Translations under genes and position numbers: made by a program | Notes under the pieces: generated by a model | Told to the model about the DNA's origin: nothing | Databases searched by the model: none | Seen by the model: only the letters and a program-made list of their open reading frames with translations | Assembly (NCBI GenBank): GCA_026182355.1 | Contig: JAPFBL010000527.1 | Span: 404,001 to 468,000, forward strand | Reading direction: 5' to 3' | DNA from: Hermatobates lingyangjiaoensis | Taxonomy: Eukaryota > Arthropoda > Insecta > Hemiptera > Hermatobatidae | DNA length: 64,000 nucleotides | Part shown: positions 55,591 to 64,000 of the stretch, piece by piece | Numbering within the stretch: the stretch's first letter is position 1 | Layout of the letters: each line of letters starts with the position of its first letter

Positions 55591-56965
55591 CACAATAAAG
55601 TACATCTCCTATGGTCGACATGTTTCGAATGATCAACATTCATCATCAGGACGTGAATAAGATTTCTGGATGCCCTTGATTTGAACTAAATAGCTTCAAA
55701 ATACGGCTACTGTTTTCGACCTGAATATTTAGGAGTGGCTGCAGTTTTTGAATTAATATAGCCTCTAAAATTTTCAGTTTATGGTGGTTACTTTCTTTTT
55801 TTACAATTTTAGTATTTGTAACCAGCATCTATCGGGTTAATTTAACATTATGCTTGTCCTGCGTATGTTTTTTGGGGGCTCCGGCCATTAGGTGCATGGT
55901 GAGCCTTCTTGATAGAGAAGTGGTAGTCATACCAATGTACGAGTTTTTGGGTTTCACAGTCCCCATTAGTACATGTATACTCGTACACCAGATTTCTTTC
56001 CTTTAAAGGTGAACTTTTGTCTTGGTTATTATTTTTAATAAACAGGCTACTCACTGGTGGGCTTTTATAATAAATGACCAGTGTTACTTTTTCATCCTCG
56101 TTCTTGCAGCTGATATTATTCCTTATAATGTCTTTTACTATTCTCTCATCAAGCTTGTGTTGCTCTGAATACTGGTTTTTATAATAAACTTTATGCACTA
56201 TAGTTGGTCTATCTTCATTGATTTGCTTCACTCTTCTTACATGAAGGTATTGTTTCAATATGCGATCAAAATTATCATTCGAATAACCATTGTTAATAAA
56301 CGCTTGCTTCGTTCTGTTAATTTCCCTGTTGAATATTTCCCAATTTGATGCGATCTTGTACGTTCTATGTATTAAGGCTTTAATTGCTCCATCTTTTTGT
56401 AGCGCTGAGGGCATTCGCTACGGACATTTAGGTAGGAGGTTGTATTACATTCTTTCTTGAATACTGAGGTTTGAATTTTGTCATTTAACACGTTAATACT
56501 GACGTCAAGAAAGTTAATTGTATTGTCTATTGCTTTTTCTATAGTGAATTTCAGGCATGATTCTTCCTCAAATGCATTTCTCAGCCCGTCCATTTGGGTT
56601 GCATTCCTTGTTATGACGAAGCAATCGTCAACATATCGGCAGTATATGATAGGTTTGATAGCAGCTCTCTTGCTTAATACATTATTTTCCAGGTGACACA
56701 TATAATAGTTGGCAAAGGCCACGCCAAGAGGTGAGCCCATAGCGACCCCATCATTTTGTACATACATTGACCATCTATGTGGGTAAATGGGTTTTCCATT
56801 GTGCATGCTTGCAGTAATTTATTTAACTGTTCTCTTTTAATTGCTGGTGGTGGTATATCACGGTTAGAATAGACATAGTTGTATATTATTTCAATAGTCT
56901 CCTTAACCGGAACATTGGTGAACAATGACTCTACATCTAAAGACCCTATATTTCCTTCTGGTCTT
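55591..56965 (-). pseudogene. Penelope-like element: RT and GIY-YIG, frameshifted
   Basis: On the minus strand, reading from 56965: FTNVPVKETIEII (RT motif region with the first conserved block), NPFTHIDGQ, then after a frameshift near 56790 QNDGVAMGSPLGVAFANYY, a YVDD box at about 56630 (catalytic aspartates), and NFLDVSINV. The linker ends in NLVYEYTCTNGDC near 55990. A second frameshift follows at about 55935, after which another frame gives GMTTTSLSRRLTMHL (GIY-YIG with conserved R and H), then, past a stop, the domain tail KILEAILIQKLQPLLN. PLEs use RT plus GIY-YIG for target-primed insertion. At the 3' end (55613-55653) lies a hammerhead-type motif in sense orientation. The element is 5'-truncated within the RT and inactive. 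A related 3' end is at 17092-17922. Confidence 0.9.
55613..55653 (-). ncRNA. PLE 3'-terminal hammerhead-type motif
   Basis: Minus strand: GTC, CTGATGA (55649-55643), one base, stem GAATG/CATTC, GAAA (55626-55623), palindrome ACATGT, C, GAC. GTC pairs with GAC as stem I; ACATGT can pair with a second copy as stem III. The core is canonical. It lies after the GIY-YIG coding tail in the same orientation, exactly where PLE terminal-repeat hammerheads are known to be. Confidence 0.7.
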
Positions 56966-57009
56966 TAGACCAATTTAATTATTAATATAATTAATAATAA
57001 TTATATTAT

Positions 57010-57612
57010 TAATATAATATAATCTTTATATTACCAGAAGTTTTACAAGAGTCTTTAATGATTTACCAGTTTGACCAATATAAATTGTATGGCAATTTTT
57101 GCACGGAATTTTATAAATACCACCGGACTCTAATTCGCTGGGAGAGTTTTTTATTAACATATTGCCCACGTTATTACGATTAGAAAACACTATATTAAAA
57201 TCAAGTTGTTTGGCTAATCTTGGAAGGGGTTGCAGTGACTCATGATATGGCAACACTATAGAATTTGACAATGAACGGGGCTCTGTTGAAGTATTGGAGA
57301 AAGTTTTTTTTAGCACTCTTCAAAGCTAAATCTATATAAGAGGAGGGGTATTTCATTGAAAGGGCAATTAACCTAATGTTATTAATCTCTTCATTAAGAA
57401 ATTCAGGAGAGCACACTCTTAACGCCCTCAAAAACATATTTCTAAAAACAGAAATTTTAATATTTCCTGGATGGAAAGAATAAAGGTGAACATATGCAAG
57501 TACATTCCTAGGTGTTCTATATACACTAAAGCGTAACTCTTTAGGTTACCTATGGATCAGGACATCTAAAAAGGGCAAATTACCACTTACTTCTTCACTT
57601 CTTCTTTCATTG
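57010..57612 (-). pseudogene. Second Penelope-like element, RT end plus GIY-YIG start
   Basis: Minus strand from 57612: GNLPFLDVLIHR (RT palm end), a stop, LRFSVYRTPRN, YSFHPGN, then FLRALRVCSPEFLNEEI (thumb region, typical of PLE RT). After a frameshift near 57300 the linker runs to ESGGIYKIPCKNCHTIYIGQ, then TGKSLKT. This has the G-I-Y and Y-I-G residues that name the endonuclease and two of the linker cysteines. The frame is cut at about 57010 before the catalytic Arg/His part. It belongs to a different PLE family from 55591-56965, since the linker and GIY-YIG sequence differ strongly. About 60 AT-rich bases separate the two relics. Confidence 0.85.
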
Positions 57613-57639
57613 TGAACTGGATTGTTAGCTCTAATGAAT

Positions 57640-58110
57640 TTAATTTTATTAGTTATTTATTTATAGAAAATTCATTAGTTTATTTTATTTGGTTTATTAT
57701 TTCATCATATCGATGGGAGAGGAATAAATTTATTACCTATGAAAAATCGATGTTGTTATGGAATATTATTAATTATTTATTAATATTTATATTAATAAAT
57801 TAATTATTATTAATTAATAATTATTATTTAATAATATTATTGAAATTTAATTGAATCTTTTCTAATTAAATTTAATAGATCAAATATTATAAACATTAGT
57901 AACGGCCTCTTCAACTTGATACTTTCATTACGAGGGCAATAGCCTCTTCAAAAAGGGTTTACAGCTAGCGGATAGTTTTTTACTCTTTCTTACTGTACTC
58001 CTATGTTTCCCCAAACATCCCTTTCTGGACATTAGTCCTTTCCTGCGCTTTCACCCTTTTAAAATACCACTTTTCCCTCCCACTCTTCTCAACCCCTCAC
58101 CAGAAGCTTC
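57640..58110. other. AT-rich spacer
   Basis: ATTA-rich DNA to about 57890, then pyrimidine-rich sequence. The frame 57612-57803 is low-complexity. No gene recognised. Confidence 0.4.
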
Positions 58111-58119
58111 TGCATCTAG

Positions 58120-58258
58120 TGTGTCAGTTGGGTTTTTGACTCTGACGAATACCGCTTGTTACGGTTGAAAGATCTTAGTCTTGTTTTCCCATTTTCTTAT
58201 TGTGGTTTGATCATTGATTGTTATTTAACGTGTTTATGTGAGATCTTTTTATATATAA
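58120..58258 (+). repeat. Family A terminal repeat, single arm
   Basis: GACT, CTGACGA, stem near ACCG/CGGT, GAAA, AGATCT, T, AGTC at 58136-58182, followed by the family A tail TTGATTGTTATTTAACGTG. It ends 60 bases before the acceptor of the exon at 58315. Confidence 0.65.
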
Positions 58259-58314
58259 ATTTGTGTGTATTTTATCTTGATGTGATTGGTGAATACATAT
58301 GTGTTATGTTGTAG

Positions 58315-58380
58315 GTAGGTACTACTCGACAGTGGCGATTCCTTCAAGAATATTGCCTGCGTACTTCTCCAGACTGCTAG
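58315..58380 (+). CDS. Candidate third exon of the plus-strand chain
   Basis: TGTTATGTTGTAG precedes and GTAATAATT follows. The 66 bases read, after completing the split glycine codon from the microexon, R, YYSTVAIPSRILP, AYFSRLL and a final G that begins the next codon. No stop is present, and the composition is much less AT-rich than the surroundings. The intron before it is 11.6 kb and contains the 632-aa ORF, two PLE relics, a Helitron fragment and tandem repeats. The next exon is not identified in the remaining 5.6 kb. The family is not recognised. Confidence 0.6.
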   Translation, partial: VGTTRQWRFLQEYCLRTSPDC

Positions 58381-58844
58381 GTAATAATTAATAATTGAGT
58401 GACTTTCTAGTGTCTCACCCACTAGTGAGACTAATTACAATTGTTTGTAAAAAAAATGCATCAGTTGTATATAGATTGTATACAGTACAAGTACATCAAA
58501 TTGTATTTTACTATATATATTTGTATTAGTTTTAAACAAATAATAATATTTTGGAGATAGGGGGACGCTAAGAAAGTTGTAGACTGCAACGTGCCTTGTC
58601 TCCCACTCTCTTTTCTCCTGAAAACGGATTGCCCGAAGATTTAAGTTTGTGTGTTACTTTCCTTTCTGTATATGTATTTTTCTGTGAATTTAGTTTTTGG
58701 AATGATTTCGTTACAATATATATATGCACTGTATATAATCTAAAAATGTATTGTACTGTATATAAATCTGTCAGTATATTTTTGTTTGACATCTCCATTT
58801 ACTATAATACATGTTTGTATATACTTGTTCACTGTTAAAAATAT

Positions 58845-59085
58845 TTCACATAAACACGTGAAATAACAATCAATGATCAATCCACAATAAGAAATGGGAA
58901 AAAAAGACTAAGATATTTCAACAGTAACAAGCGGTCTTCGTCAAAGTCAAAAACCCAACTGATGGGTTTTTGACTCTGGGCAGTTGGGTTTTTGACTCTG
59001 ACGAAGACCGCTTGTTACGGTTGAAAGATCTTATTCACGTTTTTCCATTTTTTATTGTGGTTTGATCATTGTTCACTGTATTATG
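58845..59085. repeat. Foldback, hammerhead-like family A
   Basis: Minus copy at 58905-58955 and plus copy at 58990-59035 with outer arms TTTCACATAAACACGTG and TGTGGTTTGATCATTG. The centre holds a partial duplication of the arm tip (GGGTTTTTGACTCTG twice). The core of the plus copy is intact: CTGACGA, ACCG/CGGT, GAAAGATC. Confidence 0.7.
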
Positions 59086-59349
59086 TTTCTCTTTTTACAG
59101 ATTGCATAAAGTAAACAGTAAATCCATTTATAATCCATTTTTCAGTTTGACATCTCTTCATTTAATATATATATGTATATATTCTTGTTATTATGTTGTA
59201 ATATTTTCCATAATTGTAGTCCGTATGTAGTTATTTTTTTTTAAATGTATATTAAGTATTAAATTCTCCTAAAATAATTTATTATTTTTAAACCACGTTG
59301 TTTCCATGGATTTATTGCTGCTATATTGCAATTAGACAAAATTAGTGGC

Positions 59350-61733
59350 CAAGAAGATGTGGCAAACCACATGTCATAGAAGCAACTATACTCACTATAT
59401 GTAGCACTATAGTGAGAAGAAGATGTGGCAAACCACATGTCATAGAAGCAACTATACTCACTATATGTAGCACTATAGTGAGAAGAAGATGTGGCAAACC
59501 ACATGTCATAGAAGCAACTATACTTACTATATGTAGCACTATAGTGAGAAGAAGATGTGGCAAACAACATGTCATAGAAGCAACTATACTTACTATATGC
59601 AGCACTATAGTGAGAAGAAGATGTGGCAAACAACATGTCATAGAAGCAACTATACTCACTATATGCAGCACTATAGTGAGAAGAAGATGTGGCAAACCAC
59701 ATGTCATAGAAGCAACTATACTTACTATATGTAGCACTATAGTGAGAAGAAGATGTGGCAAACAACATGTCATAGAAGCAACTATACTCACTATATGCAG
59801 CACTATAGTGAGAAGAAGATGTGGCAAACCACATGTCATAGAAGCAACTATACTCACTATATGCAGCACTATAGTGAGAAGAAGATGTGGCAAACAACAT
59901 GTCATAGAAGCAACTATACTCACTATATGTAGCACTATAGTGAGAAGAAGATGTGGCAAACCACATATCATAGAAGCAACTATACTCACTATATGCAGCA
60001 CTATAGTGAGAAGAAGATGTGGCAAACCACATGTCATAGAAGCAACTATACTCACTATATGTAGCACTATAGTGAGAAGAAGATGTGGCAAACAACATGT
60101 CATAGAAGCAACTATACTCACTATATGCAGCACTATAGTGAGAAGAAGATGTGGCAAACAACATGTCATTGAAGCAACTATACTCACTATATGCAGCACT
60201 ATAGTGAGAAGAAGATGTGGCAAACAACATGTCATAGAAGCAACTATACTCACTATATGCAGCACTATAGTGAGAAGAAGATGTGGCAAACCACATGTCA
60301 TAGAAGCAACTATACTCACTATATGTAGCACTATAGTGAGAAGAAGATGTGGCAAACAACATGTCATAGAAGCAACTATACTCACTATATGCAGCACTAT
60401 AGTGAGAAGAAGATGTGGCAAACAACATGTCATAGAAGCAACTATACTCACTATATGCAGCACTATAGTGAGAAGAAGATGTGGCAAACAACATGTCATA
60501 GAAGCAACTATACTCACTATATGCAGCACTATAGTGAGAAGAAGATGTGGCAAACCACATGTCATAGAAGCAACTATACTTACTATATGTAGCACTATAG
60601 TGAGAAGAAGATGTGGCAAACCACATGTCATAGAAGCAACTATACTCACTATATGCAGCACTATAGTGAGAAGAAGATGTGGCAAACCACATGTCATAGA
60701 AGCAACTATACTCACTATATGCAGCACTATAGTGAGAAGAAGATGTGGCAAACCACATGTCATAGAAGCAACTATACTCACTATATGTAGCACTATAGTG
60801 AGAAGAAGATGTGGCAAACCACATGTCATAGAAGCAACTATACTCACTATATGCAGCACTATAGTGAGAAGAAGATGTGGCAAACCACATGTCATAGAAG
60901 CAACTATACTCACTATATGCAGCACTATAGTGAGAAGAAGATGTGGCAAACCACATGTCATAGAAGCAACTATACTCACTATATGTAGCACTATAGTGAG
61001 AAGAAGATGTGGCAAACCACATGTCATAGAAGCAACTATACTTACTATATGCAGCACTATAGTGAGAAGAAGATGTGGCAAACCACATGTCATAGAAGCA
61101 ACTATACTCACTATATGTAGCACTATAGTGAGAAGAAGATGTGGCAAACCACATGTCATAGAAGCAACTATACTCACTATATGCACCACTATAGTGAGAA
61201 GAAGATGTGGCAAACAATATGTCATAGAAGCAACTATACTCACTATATGCACCACTATAGTGAGAAGATGTGGCAAACCACATGTCATAGAAGCAACTAT
61301 ACTCACTATATGCAGCACTATAGTGAGAAGAAGATGTGGCAAACCACATGTCATAGAAGCAACTATACTCACTATATGCAGCACTATAGTGAGAAGAAGA
61401 TGTGGCAAACCACATGTCATAGAAGCAACTATACTCACTATATGCAGCACTATAGTGAGAAGAAGATGTGGCAAACCACATGTCATAGAAGCAACTATAC
61501 TCACTATATGTAGCACTATAGTGAGAAGAAGATGTGGCAAACCACATGTCATAGAAGCAACTATACTCACTATATGTAGCACTATAGTGAGAAGAAGATG
61601 TGGCAAACCACATGTCATAGAAGCAACTATACTCACTATATGTAGCACTATAGTGAGAAGAAGATGTGGCAAACCACATGTCATAGAAGCAACTATACGC
61701 ACTATATGTAGCACTATAGTGAGAAGAAGATGT
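59350..61733. repeat. 66-bp satellite array, 36 copies
   Basis: The unit is 66 bases, with GATGTGGCAAACCACATGTC, AGAAGCAACTATACTCAC and TATATGTAGC as landmarks. TCACTATA and TATAGTGA form an 8-bp inverted repeat with an 8-base loop in each unit. Units are over 95 percent alike by eye and differ mainly at three positions (CCA/CAA, CTC/CTT, GTA/GCA). One unit lacks 3 bases near 61262. Because 66 is divisible by three and the unit has no stop in several frames, ORFs of ~800 codons run through on both strands; these give 22-residue repeats and are not supported as genes. Confidence 0.95.
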
Positions 61734-62124
61734 CTTCATATCAAGAATTCGCATAATTCCAAGAGATATCCTCTTCCAATTCAAAAGAGTGAAATTCCCA
61801 ATCCACTTAAGTTTTGCTAGTATAGCAAAACTATAAAGTTATGTCCATAAATAAGTCACAAGGACAATCATTGGAAGTAGCAGGACTTTACTTGCAAGTA
61901 TCTTGCTTTTCACATAAACAACTTTATGTTGCTTGCTCTAAGAGTTAGCAGTTGTAAAAATCTGTTTTGCCTTCGCCCCACAAGGGAAAACAAAAAATAT
62001 TGTCTACGAAAAAATACTTTTTGTCTTTATAATAGTTTAGTATCTTATGATTGAAAAATAAACATGTATTATTTATTTCTAACGTAATGCATTCAGTTAT
62101 TTACTCATTGTAGGGTAAAAAGCT

Positions 62125-62545
62125 ATAATGAAATGGTCTCCATATATAATAATTTAATGGTGTAAACAACGCGTTTCGAACACGTTGTGTTGTTCCTCAG
62201 GCATTAACTAAGGGTGAGTGTCTGTAGTACAACTATAAAAAGCTAATGAAGTTGTCTCCATATATAAACATTTAATGGTATAAACAAAGCGTTTCGAACA
62301 CGCAGTGTTCTTCCTCAGGGATTAACTAAGTGTGAGTGTCTGTAGTACAACTGTAAAAAGCTAATGAAATGGTCTCCATATATAAAAATTTAATGGTATA
62401 AACAACGTGTTTCGAACGCGCACTGTTCTTCCTCAGGCATTAACTAAGGGTGAGTGTCTGTGGTACAACTCACCAGTGAAACGCGTTGTTTTTACCATTA
62501 AATTTTTATATGTGGAGATCATTTCATTAGCATTTTTACCCTACA
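62125..62545 (-). repeat. Tandem ~118-bp units, each with a hammerhead-like motif
   Basis: Three direct units have GNGTTTCGAA at 62171, 62289 and 62407 (spacing 118 and 118). On the minus strand each reads CTGAGGA (second unit CTGAGGA with C changes nearby), ACA/TGT-type stem II, GAAACGCGTT or GAAACGCTTT. A fourth, partial unit at 62470-62545 is inverted. Each unit also has AAGCTAATGAAATGGTCTCC and CTGTAGTACAACT. Tandem hammerhead-bearing units of this size resemble the nonautonomous retrozymes known from animals and plants. Confidence 0.65.
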
Positions 62546-62989
62546 ATGTATTATTTTTCTGAATTATGGTAAATGGTTATTTTAAAAAAACAACATATTC
62601 AGAAGTTTTCTTTCTTATTCCCGAGTTACATGGGTATTCTGCTAGTAAATAATAAATTTGCTAGCTGTCAACCATGTAGAGAGAACCATTGCCTCGTCAG
62701 ATCAGTGGTTACTAGTGACTCAGCCTTTTGTTCATACGACATACTTTTAATCATTTAAAAACTTGCCAGCACACTAACAATTAGATAAATTAAAAAAAAC
62801 AATTAACTGTTATGCCTAACATCTTAATATCTTAAGTAGCAAACAATAATAATTATCCGTGGAATATAAAGTAAAATAACATTACAAAGTAAATAAAATA
62901 TTTATTTAATCATAAATAAACAAACTACTTTTAATGCGAAATTTCAGGCGATATTTTTTTGGCTTTATTTATATTTGGGTGTAAAAACG

Positions 62990-63190
62990 ATAATGGTACT
63001 GTCGTTTCTATGGTATGGCTTCTATCCTCCTCAGAAGCTTTTAGATTGAATAATAAGAAAATTTTTACATTTAAAAAAAAAAAATTCTCATTCGTTTTAA
63101 AAATCTCAGTTTTTTTTTTTCAGTTATTTACTTTATAGCCTCAAAGATAATGCCAAAATTTTAAGATTCTAGAATTTGATCTAGAATCTA
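62990..63190 (+). repeat. Partial copy of the (CA)n-type dispersed repeat
   Basis: Matches the 5' half of 39570-39985 (TATGGCTTCTATCCTCCTCA, AATGCCAAAATTTTAAG). The CA end is missing. The rest of 62560-63850 shows no recognised gene; a direct repeat of AATCACACGGCNCATTGGT occurs at 63290-63350. Confidence 0.5.
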
Positions 63191-63849
63191 AATTTCGTTT
63201 TGCTTTCTATATTTCTTCTCATGGCATCAAAGTGCATTCTGCAATAGTCTCCTCCGTTATTTTACTGTAAAATTTGGTAGCACACTTCAAGAATCACACG
63301 GCACATTGGTTGAGTATCACTAGTTTGAGAATCACACGGCCCATTGGTGGAGTATCGCTGATTAATAGGAACACTGATGAAGACAATGAGTTTCATCTAC
63401 AAGTTTTCACAGATAACAAATGGTTTGTTACTTTTTTTTTGTTCTCCTTTGTTTTGGTTGGAAGACCTAATTTATTTTTTTTGATTTCTGACTGTAGTAT
63501 ATCTATAAAATATGAAAATCATGTATGATTCTTTAGTTCTATAGAAGAGCTACTATATTATTAACATTATCCAGTTTTTTTTTTTGACTATTCTAGTCTA
63601 ATAATTAATATTTATGCTTTTTAAAAATTTCAATTTTCATTTTATAAAAGTTTTAAATTATACTGAGAAGCCGGCTTTGAATTTCATTTTAGAATGTAAA
63701 ACTGACTAATTACTGATATATTTTTTTCTTAATGTATATTTACAGTAAACTTATAACAGTTCATTAACTGTGCAATCTGTTATAGTGTGGTATTTACTCA
63801 TGTTAGGAAAAGTATTAAGTCTCTACACAAAAAAGGTTTTTTGCTAAAA

Positions 63850-64000
63850 ACTAAACAACGCGTTTCAAACACTTGATGTTCTTCTTCAGGTTATATCTGC
63901 TCTGCTGGGGTGGTTGTTCCGGAGGTGAGAGAAGCAACCCAGTCCTTGCTTGGTCTCACCTCCCCAGCAGAGCAGATATAACCTGAAGAAGAACATCAAG
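63850..64000. repeat. Foldback cut by the window end
   Basis: Left arm 63872-63921 and right arm 63953-64000 are inverted copies (AACCTGAAGAAGAACATCAAG at the outer tips; CTCTGCTGGGG inside). On the minus strand the left arm has CTGAAGA, AGAACA..TGTTT, GAAACGCGTTG, related to the array at 62125-62545. Confidence 0.65.

Noticed and set aside
55394..55639. 81-codon minus-strand ORF
   Set aside because: It straddles the PLE end and flanking DNA and has no recognisable motif.
59350..61733. CRISPR-like array
   Set aside because: Units are contiguous with no unique spacers, and the context is eukaryotic.
59259..61820. ORFs of 790-841 codons on both strands
   Set aside because: They are created by a stop-free 66-bp satellite; variants do not favour any frame and there is no start context or domain.

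Overview
The window looks like non-coding chromosomal DNA from an invertebrate animal, possibly an arthropod. The grounds are spliced exons with GT/AG borders, a eukaryotic 5S rRNA gene, tRNA-derived SINEs, Helitrons, a TA-flanked MITE, a LINE with RNase H, and several Penelope-like elements (PLEs) with GIY-YIG endonuclease. The organism call is low-confidence inference. DNA is AT-rich and unusually full of microsatellites, above all (AT)n. Most open frames are low-complexity or repeat frames and are not genes.

Layout. 1-3370: (AT)n DNA with hammerhead-like PLE-terminal motifs and a PLE N-terminal scrap. 3371-4720: a block that looks like unpolished long-read sequence, one arm of an inverted repeat whose other arm is clean. 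4.7-10.4 kb: a run of foldbacks, the largest with ~675-bp arms (7922-9375), plus a PLE GIY-YIG remnant. 11.4-12.8 kb: a Helitron with decayed Pif1-type helicase. 13-14.3 kb: more hammerhead-like inverted pairs. 15.0-15.7 kb: a MITE with perfect 22-bp ends. 16.7-17.9 kb: a nested stack, SINE in PLE in Helitron. 18-23 kb: CA/GA microsatellites and more foldbacks. 23.9-25.6 kb: a ~157-bp satellite. 26.9-30.4 kb: SINEs, one split by a 5'-truncated LINE whose 3' end is a nine-unit minisatellite. 30.7-32.6 kb: more foldbacks. 33.7-40.8 kb: two candidate minus-strand exons, a second decayed Helitron, foldbacks and a lone 5S gene. 44.4-58.4 kb: three plus-strand exons that join in one open frame; the last intron holds a 632-codon uninterrupted ORF for an acidic, probably nuclear protein, two PLE fragments and a Helitron fragment. 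59.3-61.7 kb: 36 copies of a 66-bp satellite. 62.1-62.5 kb and the right edge: further hammerhead-like repeats.

The unifying signal is a large, diverse set of short motifs of the form CTGANGA-N, stem II, GAAA, short palindrome ending in U-H, often with a stem I complement. Stem II and the palindrome differ between families while the core is kept. This is the architecture of the small dimer-forming hammerhead ribozyme variants known from PLE terminal repeats. One motif sits in sense orientation at the 3' end of a PLE recognised here by its RT and GIY-YIG domains, which ties the motif class to PLEs. Many copies are arranged head-to-head as foldbacks beside (AT)n tracts.
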